The notes under the pieces were generated by a model. That model worked only from the letters and a program-made list of their open reading frames with translations. It searched no databases and had not been told where the DNA came from. A stretch of 64,000 nucleotides of DNA from Xanthomonas chitinilytica. Its GTDB lineage: Bacteria; Pseudomonadota; Gammaproteobacteria; Xanthomonadales; Xanthomonadaceae. The stretch is from the NCBI RefSeq assembly GCF_026107455.2, contig NZ_JAPCHY010000002.1, positions 358,602 to 422,601 on the forward strand, given 5' to 3'. Position 1 is the stretch's first letter. Every line of letters begins with the position of its first letter. Shown here one piece after another: positions 25,266 to 34,010 of the stretch. A program made the translations under genes and the position numbers.

Positions 25266-26309
25266 ATGCCGCCGCCCCTGAACCTGGCCCTGGTGGGCTA
25301 CGGCTTCGCCGGACGCACTTTCCATGCGCCCCTGATCGCGCAGACGCCGGGACTGCGGCTGCACGGCATCGTGACCGGCCAGCAGGCGCTGGCGGGCGCC
25401 GACTTCCCCGACGCCCGCATCGTCGACGACGCCGACCGCATGCTGGCCGACGCGGACGTGGACGGCGTGGTGATCGCCACGCCCAACCGCACCCATGCCG
25501 CGCTCGCACTGGCGGCGCTGGCCGCCGGCAAGCACGTGCTGGTGGACAAGCCGTTCACGGTCACCTCGGCGGAGGCGCGGGCCGTGATCGAGGCCGCGCG
25601 CCGCGCCGGACGCATCGCCAGCGTGTTCCACAACCGGCGCTGGGACGCCGACTTCCTGACCCTGCAACGGCTGCTCGCCGAAGGCACGCTGGGCCGGATC
25701 GGCGAGTTCCACTCGCACTTCGACCGGATGCGGCCGCAGCCGCGCGACCGCTGGCGCGAGAGCGGCGAGCCCGGCGCCGGGCTGTGGTTCGACCTGGGTC
25801 CGCACCTGCTGGACCAGGCATTGCAGCTGTTCGGCCCGCCGCTGGCGATCCAGGCCGACCTGATGGCGCAGCGTCCGGGCGCGCGCTCCGACGACTGGTT
25901 CCACGCGGTGCTGCACTACCCCGCCCACCGCGCCTTCCTGCATGCCGGCTCGCTGGTGGCCGACCACCGGCTGCGCTTCGCCGTGCACGGCAGCGCCGGC
26001 AGCTACCTCAAGCACGGGCTGGACGTGCAGGAAGCGCAACTGCGCGACGGCCGCCTGCCCGGCAGCGACGGCTGGGGCGTGGACCCGCTGCCGGGCCGCC
26101 TGACCACGCTCGATGCCGACGGCCGCATGCACCAGCGCGACATCGCCAACGAACGCGGCGACTACCGTTGCTGCTACGCGGCCCTGCGCGATGCGATGCG
26201 CGGCGAGGCGCCACCGCCGGTATCGGCGGCACAGGCGCTGGCGGTCATGCAGCTGCTGGAAGCCGGCCGGCGCAGCGCCGACAGCGGGCAGCGGGTCCGC
26301 CTGGACTGA
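25266..26309 (+). CDS. Gfo/Idh/MocA-family oxidoreductase, YdgJ-like
   Basis: 347-aa NAD(P)-dependent oxidoreductase. The Rossmann motif VGYGFAGRTFHAPLI is close to that of E. coli YdgJ; NRTHAALALAALAAGKHVLV and DKPFTV form the usual dinucleotide and catalytic Lys-Pro block (about residues 80-100), and SVFHNRRWDADFLTL plus GAGLWFDLGPHLLDQAL continue the family pattern. Probably acts on a sugar or polyol; the substrate is unknown. Convergent with the 6-phosphogluconate dehydrogenase gene, stops 13 bp apart. Confidence 0.87.
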   Translation: MPPPLNLALVGYGFAGRTFHAPLIAQTPGLRLHGIVTGQQALAGADFPDARIVDDADRMLADADVDGVVIATPNRTHAALALAALAAGKHVLVDKPFTVTSAEARAVIEAARRAGRIASVFHNRRWDADFLTLQRLLAEGTLGRIGEFHSHFDRMRPQPRDRWRESGEPGAGLWFDLGPHLLDQALQLFGPPLAIQADLMAQRPGARSDDWFHAVLHYPAHRAFLHAGSLVADHRLRFAVHGSAGSYLKHGLDVQEAQLRDGRLPGSDGWGVDPLPGRLTTLDADGRMHQRDIANERGDYRCCYAALRDAMRGEAPPPVSAAQALAVMQLLEAGRRSADSGQRVRLD

Positions 26310-26322
26310 GCGCCGCGGCCGC

Positions 26323-27237
26323 TCATCCGCCCGGATCGCTGCTGCGCACCGCGTGGCCGCCGAAGCCGTTGCGCATTTCCGCCAGCAGGCGGTCGGCGAA
26401 GGAGTTGCCTTCGCGCGAACGCAGCCGTTCCAGCAACGACAGGGTGATGACCGGCGCCGATACCTCCAGGTCGATGGCCTCGCGCACGGTCCAGCGGCCC
26501 TCGCCGGAATCCTCGACATAGGGCGCGATGCCTTCCAGCCGCGGATTGCGCTGCAGGGCATCGGCGCTGAGGTCCAGCAGCCAGGAACGCACCACGCTGC
26601 CGTGCCGCCACACTTCGGCCACCTGGCCCAGGTCCAGTGCGAACTCCTGCTTGCGCGCCATCAGCGCGAAGCCCTCGGCATAGGCCTGCATCATTCCGTA
26701 CTCGATGCCGTTGTGGACCATCTTGCAGAAATGGCCGGCGCCGGGCGGCCCGACGTGCGCCCAGCCGCGGTCGGGCGCGGGCGCCAGCGCCGCGAACAGC
26801 GGATGCAGCGGCTGCACCGTCGCCGCGTCGCCGCCGACCATCAGGCTGTAGCCCTCGGTCAGTCCCCATACCCCGCCGCTGGTGCCGCAATCGACGTAGC
26901 CGATGCCCGGCTCGGCCAACCGCGCGGCACGCCGCAGCGAATCGCGGTACCAGGAGTTGCCGCCGTCGATGACGGTATCGCCTTCGTCCAGCAGCGTCAG
27001 CAGTGCGTCCAGGGTCGCATCCACCGCCGCGGCCGGCACCATCAGCCACAGCGTGCGCGGCCGCGGCAACGACTCCGCCAACGCCTCCAGCGTCGTCGCC
27101 GTGCCGATGCCGCGCACCTGCGCCTGCGTCCGCGCCTGCTCGCCGGGATCGAACCCGAGCACCCGATGGCCGCCGCGTTGCAGGCGTTCGGCCATGTTGG
27201 CGCCCATGCGCCCGAGCCCGATCATGCCTATCTCCAT
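26323..27237 (-). CDS. gnd: 6-phosphogluconate dehydrogenase, short (NAD-preferring) form
   Basis: 304-aa decarboxylating dehydrogenase of the ~300-residue family, giving ribulose-5-phosphate, CO2 and NAD(P)H. Seen are the cofactor loop GMIGLGRMGANMAERL, the substrate motif VDCGTSGGVWGL, GHFCKMVHNGIEYGMMQA with the catalytic Lys, and PRLEGIAPYVEDSGEGRW. The family of this length is usually NAD-linked. It overlaps the upstream secreted-protein gene by 10 bp, so the two are translated from one mRNA. Confidence 0.9.
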   Translation of the reverse strand: MEIGMIGLGRMGANMAERLQRGGHRVLGFDPGEQARTQAQVRGIGTATTLEALAESLPRPRTLWLMVPAAAVDATLDALLTLLDEGDTVIDGGNSWYRDSLRRAARLAEPGIGYVDCGTSGGVWGLTEGYSLMVGGDAATVQPLHPLFAALAPAPDRGWAHVGPPGAGHFCKMVHNGIEYGMMQAYAEGFALMARKQEFALDLGQVAEVWRHGSVVRSWLLDLSADALQRNPRLEGIAPYVEDSGEGRWTVREAIDLEVSAPVITLSLLERLRSREGNSFADRLLAEMRNGFGGHAVRSSDPGG

Positions 27238-28535
27238 GCCTCACCTCGTTCCGTGGAAAGTCGAATGTCGCCGACGCGGATCCTCGCCCCGCCGCCGGCC
27301 ATGCAGTCGCGCAACTGCGCCTGCAACCAGCGCCGGTACAGCGTCGTATGCAGGTTGTGCAGCGCCAGGTTCAGCGAGTATGGCGTGCGCGGGTTGCGAT
27401 CGAGCAGGCGCGCGATGTGGTAGCCCACCGGGCGGACGCCGCGGGGGTGCACGTAGACCATGAACCCGCGATAGAACGGATCGGCCAGCAGGCCGTCCAT
27501 TTCCTCCAGCAGCGGCCGTTGCGCCTCCGGCAGCGCCGCGCGCAGCGCCGCGTCCCGCTCGTACAGCAGCCGTTCGAAACGGCGCGACCCGCTGCCCGGC
27601 ATCCGCCGCGAGAGCTCCCAGATACGGCGGTTGATCCGGTCGTAATGCGCGAAGCCACCATGCCGCGCGAGGGCGGCGGCAGCGGCCTCGCCGACATCGG
27701 TGACCACGAAGTTCTCGGCCTGGTTGTGGATGTCGTCCAGATGGCCGCGGTCGAACACGTGCTCGATGAAGCCCGGCACGCCGACGAACGCCTGCCGCCC
27801 GCGGCGGGCGCTGAGTTCGGCCTTGCCGTCGGCGAAGAGCTCGCCGGCACGGCGGCCGAGCAGGATGCTGTCGGTGCGGTGCAGGGTCAGGAAGGTGCCG
27901 ATCGACAGCTCGCCGGCGTCGAATTCGCGGTCGAACGCGTCGTCGCCATACAGCTCGCGCTGGGTGGCCAGCTGCGCGAGCTGCCGCCCCACGCCGCATT
28001 CGGAACGCACCCGCCCGGAATAGAACGCCTCGATCGCCCGGGCATTGCCGCCGTCGGGCCGGTAGCCGCGGCCGAAGCTGCGGAAGCGCTGCCAGCCCTG
28101 CGCCCGCGCGCCGCCCGGGCCGAAGCCGATCCACCCCAGCTGCAGCGCGGAGAAGCGATAGCCGCGATTGGCCTGCAGCCGCTCCGTCGCCCGGCGCGTG
28201 GCTTCGCCCAGTTCGAAGGCGTAGCCGCACAGCGTCGCCGGGTGTTCCAGCAATGCCTGCAGCAACGCCTGGCGCCGGTCGTCGTCGAACCCTTGCGGGA
28301 TCGCGAGCCGCAGGTCGCCGGCCGCCCGCGCGGCGGCGGCCGAAGCGCGCCGGCACGGCTCGCCGGGGACGATCGACGGTTCGGCCGCGGTCGTGGCCGC
28401 GACCTGCCAGCCCAGGCGTTCCAGCACGCCCTGCATGCAGGCGGTGTCCGCCTGTGCCGGCCCGGCGGTCGTCGCCACCGCCAGCAGCAACAGGCGCGCG
28501 AGGCGCGGCCACCGACACTGCCGGGCCGGGTTCAT
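27228..28535 (-). CDS. Secreted protein of unknown function
   Basis: 435-aa product with a signal peptide (ARLLLLAVATTAGPAQADTA). I do not recognise the family. It is rich in Arg and aromatic residues and has regular helices; notable stretches are GYRFSALQLGWIGFGPGG, GTFLTLHRTDSILLGRRAGE, AENFVVTDVGEAAAAAL and SLNLALHNLHTTLYRRWLQ. Cys pairs (ACMQG, GEPCRRA, TLCGYA, SECGVG, LRDCMAG) could form disulfides. ATGA overlap with the DUF2242 lipoprotein upstream and a 10-bp overlap with gnd downstream put it in a three-gene unit; a link to sugar-phosphate metabolism is not evident. Confidence 0.75.
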   Translation of the reverse strand: MNPARQCRWPRLARLLLLAVATTAGPAQADTACMQGVLERLGWQVAATTAAEPSIVPGEPCRRASAAAARAAGDLRLAIPQGFDDDRRQALLQALLEHPATLCGYAFELGEATRRATERLQANRGYRFSALQLGWIGFGPGGARAQGWQRFRSFGRGYRPDGGNARAIEAFYSGRVRSECGVGRQLAQLATQRELYGDDAFDREFDAGELSIGTFLTLHRTDSILLGRRAGELFADGKAELSARRGRQAFVGVPGFIEHVFDRGHLDDIHNQAENFVVTDVGEAAAAALARHGGFAHYDRINRRIWELSRRMPGSGSRRFERLLYERDAALRAALPEAQRPLLEEMDGLLADPFYRGFMVYVHPRGVRPVGYHIARLLDRNPRTPYSLNLALHNLHTTLYRRWLQAQLRDCMAGGGARIRVGDIRLSTERGEAWR

Positions 28536-29086
28536 CGCTCCGGCCCCGCGGCCTCCCGCGGCAGGGTGGCCGGCGCCAGGTACTGCGCCAGCCGATCGAA
28601 GAAATGCCGGTAGAAGCCCGGATCCTGCACGGTGCTGCTGGCGACCCGCACCAGCGAATCGTCGTTGCCGCCGAACGGCAGCGAGACCGAACCGAGCGCG
28701 CCGACCCCGACGCTGGCCGAGGTCGGGCTCTTCTTCAGCGCATAGCGGTCCTGCACCGCGCTGACGAACACCAGCGCGCGCCCCTCGTCGGCCACGCAGG
28801 ACACCCGCAGCACCAGTTGCTCGTGGCTCTCCTCGCGCGGCTGGAAGTTCTTGCTGCCCTCCACCGCGTCGGCGCCGGCGCGGGCGATGGCGTAGCCCTG
28901 GCTCAGCAGCGCGCGGCGGCCGGCCTCGCAGGCGCGGTCGGCCGCGGCATCGAACGTGCGCGAATAGGTATCGACCGAGCCGAAGGACTCGCGCAGCAGC
29001 GTGCTGTCGCCGGAACGGCCGCCACAGCCGGCCGCTGCCGCCATCGCGATGGTTGCCGCCAGGAACGCCGCAGGGCGCAGGATCAT
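28532..29086 (-). CDS. DUF2242-family lipoprotein
   Basis: 184-aa lipoprotein with lipobox AAAGCGG. The mature part (SFGSVDTYSRTFDAAADRAC, EAGRRALLSQGYAIARAGAD, VEGSKNFQPREESHEQLVLR) fits the DUF2242 family of unknown function, seen in several Proteobacteria. ATG 29086 (MILRPAAFL) is preferred over an in-frame ATG five codons earlier because it starts the signal peptide. Overlaps the next gene as ATGA. Confidence 0.8.
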   Translation of the reverse strand: MILRPAAFLAATIAMAAAAGCGGRSGDSTLLRESFGSVDTYSRTFDAAADRACEAGRRALLSQGYAIARAGADAVEGSKNFQPREESHEQLVLRVSCVADEGRALVFVSAVQDRYALKKSPTSASVGVGALGSVSLPFGGNDDSLVRVASSTVQDPGFYRHFFDRLAQYLAPATLPREAAGPER

Positions 29087-29122
29087 GGTTCCTCCCGCCA
29101 TGTCGAAGGAGCCGGCAGCATA

Positions 29123-29153
29123 ACGCCGCCAATGTCGGCGGACATTGACGGCG
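29123..29153. repeat. Inverted repeat between prc and the DUF2242 gene
   Basis: ACGCCG..AATGTC-GGCG-GACATT..CGGCGT forms a long stem with a 2-base bulge on each side. It lies between the stop of prc and the start of the next operon and may act as a weak terminator or as an mRNA end stabiliser. No T-run. Confidence 0.5.
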
Positions 29154-29183
29154 TCGGGCGGGTCCGCCGCGGTCGGCGACGGA

Positions 29184-31361
29184 TCAGTTGGCCCAGCGGC
29201 CGGGAGCGGTGGATTGCGGCAGCACCTGCGCCGACAGCGGACGGTCGTGCTCGAGCAGGTTCACCGCATCGGCCAGGATCGAGGCCGACTCGCGCAGCAG
29301 CGGGTCCGGGCGCTTCTCGGCGGCCTTCTCGCGCGCGGCATCCTTGACGATGTCGCGCTCGTTGCCGGTCAGGCCGTCGTCGTTGCCGTCGTCGGCCAGC
29401 GGGTCCAGCGCCAGCCCCAGTTCCTTGCGGATCTCCTGGCGCTGCTTGCGCTGGTTCTCCTGCCGCTCGCGCTCGGCGCGGCGCTCGGTCTCGTTCAGCG
29501 ACACGTACTTCTTCGCCGCCTCGGCGCGGAACTGCTCCACGTCCTCGTTCCACCAGCGGAACTCGCGGTCGCTGGCGACGCGCTCGTTGTGCAGCGTTTC
29601 GAGCTTGGGCAGCAGCGGCGCGAAGTTGCCGTACTGGGTGTGCGGCACCGCGGCGATGCGGGTCCACGGCAGCGCGTTGTCGTAGGTGCTCTCGCCGTAC
29701 TCGCTGGCGTCGACGCTGGCCGGGAACGCCAGGTCCGGCACCACGCCCTTGTGCTGGGTGCTGGAGCCGCTGACGCGGAAGAACTGGGCGATGGTCAGCT
29801 TGACCTGGCCGAAGCGCTGGTTCTCGGTCGCCGGCCAGCGGTCCAGGTCGACGATGTTCTGCACCGTGCCCTTGCCGAAGCTGGTCTCGCCGATCACCAG
29901 GCCGCGGCCGTAGTCCTGGATGGCGCCGGCGAAGATCTCCGAGGCCGAGGCCGAGCCGCGGTTGATCAGCACCGCCAGCGGGCCGTCCCAGGCCACGTCC
30001 TGGCTGCGGTCGCTGTTGACGGTGACGCGGCCGCCGGATTCGCGCACCTGCACCACCGGGCCCTGCTCGATGAACAGCCCGGTGAGCTCAATCGCCTCGT
30101 CCAGCGAGCCGCCGCCGTTGTTGCGCAGGTCCAGCACCACGCCGTCGAGCTTATCGGCCTTGAACCCGGCCAGCAGCTTGGCCACGTCGCGGGTGGCCGA
30201 GGCGTAGTCGGCGGCGTTGCGGCGGCGGCCCTCGAAATCCTGGTAGAAGGTCGGCAGCTTGATCACGCCGATGCGGCGCTCCGGCTCCTCGCCGGTGCCG
30301 GGGATGGTCATGGTCTCGCCCTTGGCCGCCTGTTCGGCCAGACGCACCTTCTGCCGGGTCAGGGTGACGTGGTGGTGCTTGCCGTCCAGGCCTTCCTCGG
30401 CGGGGATGAATTCCAGCCGCACCTGGGTGTCCTTCTTGCCGCGGATCTTGGCCACCACGTCGTCGATGCGCCAGCCGATCACGTCGTCCACCGGCCCGGA
30501 CTTGCCCTGGCCGACGCCGACGATGCGGTCGCCCGGCTTGAGCGTGCCGTCCAGCGCCGCCGGGCCGCCGGCGATGATCTCGCGGATCACCACCACGTCG
30601 TCCTGCCGCTGCAGCTGCGCGCCGATGCCCTCCAGCGACAGCGACATGGCCTGGTTGAAGTTCTCGGCGGTGCGCGGGGTGAAGTAGTCGGTGTGCGGGT
30701 CGACCGCGCTGGTGTAGGCGTTGAGGAAGAACGAGAACACGTCCTCGCCCTTCAGTTCGCCCACCGACTTGAGCAGGTTGGCGTAGCGCTTGTCCAGGGT
30801 CTTGCGGATTTCCGCCTGCGGCTTGCCCGCCAGCTTCAGCCGCAGCCAGTCGTTCTTCACCGACTTGCGCCACAGCTCGTCCAGCTCGGCGCTGTCGCTG
30901 GCCCACGGCACGTCCTTGCGGTCGTACTCGAAGCGCTCGTCGGCGCTGAAGTCGAAATCCTGCTTGAGCAGCTGGCGGGCGTAGCCGACGCGCTCCTCGA
31001 CCCGCTGCTTGTAGACCGCGAACACCTCGAACGCCGGCTCCAGCTGGCCGCCGCGCAGGGCACCGGAAATGCCCGCCTCGAACGGCGCGAAGCGCTCGAT
31101 GTCGGCCTGGGTGAAGAACTGCTTGCCGCCGTCGAGCGTCTCCAGGTAACGCTTGAACACGTCGCGCGAGGTTTCCGCATCCAGTGCGCGCGGACGGTAG
31201 GCGTAGCGGCTGTCGGACAGCAGCCCGTACACCAGCTTGGAAGTCGTCGCCTGGTCCACGGTCGCCGCCGACGGCAGCAACGGTGTATCGGCGCGCGCCA
31301 GCAGCGCCATCGGCACTGTCAGGGCGAAGGCCAGCAGGAAGGCGGGGACTCTGTAATTCAT
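29184..31361 (-). CDS. prc: Tail-specific carboxy-terminal protease Prc
   Basis: 725-aa periplasmic S41A serine protease that degrades proteins from the C-terminus and trims lytic enzymes of the wall. Signal peptide at 1-24, N-terminal helical domain, PDZ domain (SLEGIGAQLQRQDDVVVIRE ... GGPAALDGTLKPGDRIVGV, about 240-310), then the catalytic core with IGVIKLPTFYQDF, LDLRNNGGGSLDEA, the nucleophile Ser in NRGSASASEIFAGA near 469 and Lys in FGKGTVQN near 493. Length and C-terminal helical region match E. coli Prc. Single gene on this strand with a 250-bp spacer upstream. Confidence 0.95.
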   Translation of the reverse strand: MNYRVPAFLLAFALTVPMALLARADTPLLPSAATVDQATTSKLVYGLLSDSRYAYRPRALDAETSRDVFKRYLETLDGGKQFFTQADIERFAPFEAGISGALRGGQLEPAFEVFAVYKQRVEERVGYARQLLKQDFDFSADERFEYDRKDVPWASDSAELDELWRKSVKNDWLRLKLAGKPQAEIRKTLDKRYANLLKSVGELKGEDVFSFFLNAYTSAVDPHTDYFTPRTAENFNQAMSLSLEGIGAQLQRQDDVVVIREIIAGGPAALDGTLKPGDRIVGVGQGKSGPVDDVIGWRIDDVVAKIRGKKDTQVRLEFIPAEEGLDGKHHHVTLTRQKVRLAEQAAKGETMTIPGTGEEPERRIGVIKLPTFYQDFEGRRRNAADYASATRDVAKLLAGFKADKLDGVVLDLRNNGGGSLDEAIELTGLFIEQGPVVQVRESGGRVTVNSDRSQDVAWDGPLAVLINRGSASASEIFAGAIQDYGRGLVIGETSFGKGTVQNIVDLDRWPATENQRFGQVKLTIAQFFRVSGSSTQHKGVVPDLAFPASVDASEYGESTYDNALPWTRIAAVPHTQYGNFAPLLPKLETLHNERVASDREFRWWNEDVEQFRAEAAKKYVSLNETERRAERERQENQRKQRQEIRKELGLALDPLADDGNDDGLTGNERDIVKDAAREKAAEKRPDPLLRESASILADAVNLLEHDRPLSAQVLPQSTAPGRWAN

Positions 31362-31608
31362 CTACGTACTCTTGGCACCGGGCCGGAAGGGGGAGACTGC
31401 GGGTAGGTCGGACAAGCCGACAGTGCCGAAAGTTTCAGCACTTGTCATCTGTCACGGATGCAGCGTAGCGGGCCGGCCGTAGCGAATTGTGAATCGCGGC
31501 CGGCACGGCAGGCCTCCATGCTTCCGGGTACGGCGCCCGCCCGCACCGGCGAAGACCGGCGGCGGCTACCGGCGGCCGCCGGCATGCGGCGGCCGGACGG
31601 GAATCCGC
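31362..31608. other. Spacer between prc and lipA with strong hairpin
   Basis: Holds the leftward prc promoter region and, at about 31569-31597, a GC-only hairpin (GGCCGCCGG / CCGGCGGCC type) just past the lipA stop that may end the lipBA transcript. No gene seen. Confidence 0.45.
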
Positions 31609-32625
31609 TCAGGAAGCGACGCCGGCGCCGGCGGCCTGGCGGTCGGCGTGGTACGACGAGCGCACCATCGGCCCGGAGGCGACATGGCTGAAGCCCAGCG
31701 CGTTGCCGTAGTCCTCGAACGCCTTGTATTCCTCCGGCGTCCAGTAGCGCAGCACCGGGTGGTGGTGCGGCGTGGGCTGCAGGTACTGGCCGATGGTGAC
31801 CATGTCCACGTCGTGTTCGCGCAGGTCGCGCAAGGTGGCCTGCACCTGTTCGAGGGTTTCGCCCAGGCCGAGCATGATGCCGGACTTGGTGGCGATGGCC
31901 GGGTGCTGGGCCTTGAACTTCTTCAGCAGGGTCAGCGACCACTGGTAATCGGCGCCCGGGCGCACGTTGCGGTACAGGTCCGGCACGGTCTCGATGTTGT
32001 GATTGAACACGTCCGGCGGATTGGTCGCCAGGATCTCCAGCGCGCGCTCCATGCGGCCCTTGCCGCGGAAATCCGGGGTCAGCACCTCGATGCGGGTGTG
32101 CGGGGCCTTGTCGCGGATCGCGGCGATGCAGTCGACGAAGTGCTGGGCGCCGCCGTCGCGCAGGTCGTCGCGGTCGACGCTGGTCACCACCACGTACTTC
32201 AGGCCCATGTCGGCCACGGTCTGCGCCAGGCTGGCCGGCTCGTTCGGGTCCGGCGGCTTGGGCCGGCCGTGGGCGACGTCGCAGAACGAGCAGCGGCGGG
32301 TGCAGACCTCGCCCAGGATCATGAAGGTGGCGGTGCCGTGGCCGAAGCACTCGTGGATGTTCGGGCAGCTGGCTTCCTCGCACACCGTCACCAGCCGGTT
32401 CTCGCGCAGCTTGGCCTTGAGCTGCTGCACGGCGTTGCCGGAGGGAATGCGCACGCGGATCCAGGACGGCTTGCGCAGCACCGGGGCGTCGGCGAACTGC
32501 ACCGGCGAACGCGCGATCTTGTCGCCACCCAGCTGTTTGATTCCTTCCTGCAGCGGCGCCGCGGCGGACGGGACTTCGCCCTGCACGACCTGCAGGGGAA
32601 TGGAGCGGGTGGTCGATTGGGTCAT
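31609..32625 (-). CDS. lipA: Lipoyl synthase
   Basis: 338-aa radical-SAM enzyme that inserts two sulfurs into octanoyl groups on E2/GcvH proteins. The auxiliary cluster ligands are in [12 protein letters not shown] (C82, C87, C93) and the radical-SAM CxxxCxxC is CTRRCSFC (C108, C112, C115). [19 protein letters not shown] and [11 protein letters not shown] complete the family pattern, and the C-terminal RSSYHAD gives the Ser ligand of the auxiliary cluster. Downstream partner of lipB, 16 bp apart, both leftward. Confidence 0.97.
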   Translation of the reverse strand: MTQSTTRSIPLQVVQGEVPSAAAPLQEGIKQLGGDKIARSPVQFADAPVLRKPSWIRVRIPSGNAVQQLKAKLRENRLVTVCEEASCPNIHECFGHGTATFMILGEVCTRRCSFCDVAHGRPKPPDPNEPASLAQTVADMGLKYVVVTSVDRDDLRDGGAQHFVDCIAAIRDKAPHTRIEVLTPDFRGKGRMERALEILATNPPDVFNHNIETVPDLYRNVRPGADYQWSLTLLKKFKAQHPAIATKSGIMLGLGETLEQVQATLRDLREHDVDMVTIGQYLQPTPHHHPVLRYWTPEEYKAFEDYGNALGFSHVASGPMVRSSYHADRQAAGAGVAS

Positions 32626-32641
32626 GGCGTTTTCGGCGGCC

Positions 32642-33346
32642 TCAGGCCGCGGGATTGAGATCGGGAAGTCCGGCGCCGGGCTGCAGCTGCAGGCCGAACT
32701 GGCGGGCCAGCTGGGCCAGCAGTACCGGCTTGGCGGCCTCGATGCCCGAAGGACCGCCCAAGTCTAGCACCGAGGTCACCCGCAGCCCCTGGTAGCCGCA
32801 GGGATTGATGCGGTGGAACGGTTCCAGGTCCATGGCCACGTTGAACGCCAGGCCGTGGAAGGTGCAGCCGCGGCGCACGCGGATGCCGAGCGCGGCGATC
32901 TTGGCGCCGGCCACGTACACGCCGGGGGCGCCCTCGCGGCGCTCGGCGCCGATGTTCCACTCGTCCAGGGTGTCGATGATGGCCTGCTCGATCCGGCACA
33001 CGTACTCGCGCACGCCGATGCCGAGCCGGCGCAGGTCCAGCAGCGGGTACACCACGATCTGGCCGGGGCCGTGGTAGGTCACCTGGCCGCCGCGGTCGAC
33101 GTGCAGCACCGGGATGTCGCCCGGCGCCAGCACGTGTTCGTCCTTGCCGGCCTGGCCCAGGGTGAACACCGGGTCGTGCTCGACCACCCACAGCTCGTCG
33201 GCGGCGGCCTCGGTACGGGCATCGGTGAAACGCTGCATTGCATGCCAGACCGGCTCGTAGGCCTGGCGCCCCAGGTCGCGGACCAGCGCCGGGTACGTGC
33301 GCGCCGTTGCCGCCGGCGCCGTCCCGCAGCTGCCTACAGCGTCCAC
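32642..33346 (-). CDS. lipB: Octanoyl-ACP:protein octanoyltransferase
   Basis: 234-aa cytoplasmic transferase that moves octanoate from ACP to lipoyl domains. [20 protein letters not shown] is the family signature, with catalytic Lys in [13 protein letters not shown] and Cys in [16 protein letters not shown] 33346 overlaps the end of ybeD by 13 bp; a later start is possible but the [19 protein letters not shown] segment is needed. Gene order ybeD-lipB-lipA is the common proteobacterial one. Confidence 0.95.
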   Translation of the reverse strand: MDAVGSCGTAPAATARTYPALVRDLGRQAYEPVWHAMQRFTDARTEAAADELWVVEHDPVFTLGQAGKDEHVLAPGDIPVLHVDRGGQVTYHGPGQIVVYPLLDLRRLGIGVREYVCRIEQAIIDTLDEWNIGAERREGAPGVYVAGAKIAALGIRVRRGCTFHGLAFNVAMDLEPFHRINPCGYQGLRVTSVLDLGGPSGIEAAKPVLLAQLARQFGLQLQPGAGLPDLNPAA

Positions 33347-33612
33347 TTCACTTCCGGATGGCTGCGCAGCACGGTGTGCGCGGCGTCGTACAGCTCGCGG
33401 CTGGCGGCCTTGAACGCGATCCGCACCGAGACGTACTTGCCGTTGCTCGAGTGCTTCCAGCTGATGCGCTCGCTCAGCACTTCCACGCCCGCCTTTTCCA
33501 GCAGGCGCGGCAGCTCGCTTTCCAGCCCCCGGCCGGCCGCGCCCATGGCGCTGAGTTCGAAGGTGCCGGGAAACTGGAAGCCGTGTTCAGGATTGTCGGA
33601 CTTGATTTCCAT
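33334..33612 (-). CDS. ybeD: DUF493 family protein YbeD
   Basis: 92-aa small alpha/beta protein. [13 protein letters not shown] and [20 protein letters not shown] plus [20 protein letters not shown] match the YbeD/DUF493 family, an ACT-like fold of regulatory character often beside dacC and lipB. Start ATG 33612 keeps [16 protein letters not shown]; a longer open frame upstream has no family similarity. Confidence 0.9.
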   Translation of the reverse strand: MEIKSDNPEHGFQFPGTFELSAMGAAGRGLESELPRLLEKAGVEVLSERISWKHSSNGKYVSVRIAFKAASRELYDAAHTVLRSHPEVKWTL

Positions 33613-34010
33613 CGCGCCATTATCGGGGCGCAGGCCGGCAAACCCAAGTGCGGCGCCGGCGGCCGGGCCGGCGGAAATGGCCGGCGGCACGACGGGTTCC
33701 GGCCCGCCGCGGCCCCAACCCGGAAGTTCCGGCAACGTCGCGAAAACCCCATCGCCGTGGCCGGATTCGTCTTCCGGTTCACGCATCGCACCGTTCCGGC
33801 CGCCGTTGCACACCGGCGCGGTCCCGGCCCCCGCAAGGCCGGCATCACGCCGCGCGCGCTACCATCGACGGAGCAACGCAACGCAGTGATGCAGCCATGC
33901 GTCCATCGACGCGGCCTGCAACCACTATGCTGCGCCGCTCCGGTATGCGGCCCCGGGCTGCGCGTCGGTCCCGTCCCGTCCCAGCCTCCCTCCGCTTTCC
34001 AGGAGCCTCT
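33613..34010. other. Divergent spacer ybeD-lpxR without recognisable gene
   Basis: About 400 bp. Codon pattern does not support a gene on either strand. It must hold the ybeD-lipBA promoter and the lpxR promoter; TATGCT at about 33935-33940 could be a -10 for lpxR but no matching -35 is clear. No repeat found. Confidence 0.4.

Noticed and set aside
33613..33813. Upstream extension of ybeD
   Set aside because: Acidic/Pro-rich translation without similarity to YbeD; family proteins start at [12 protein letters not shown].
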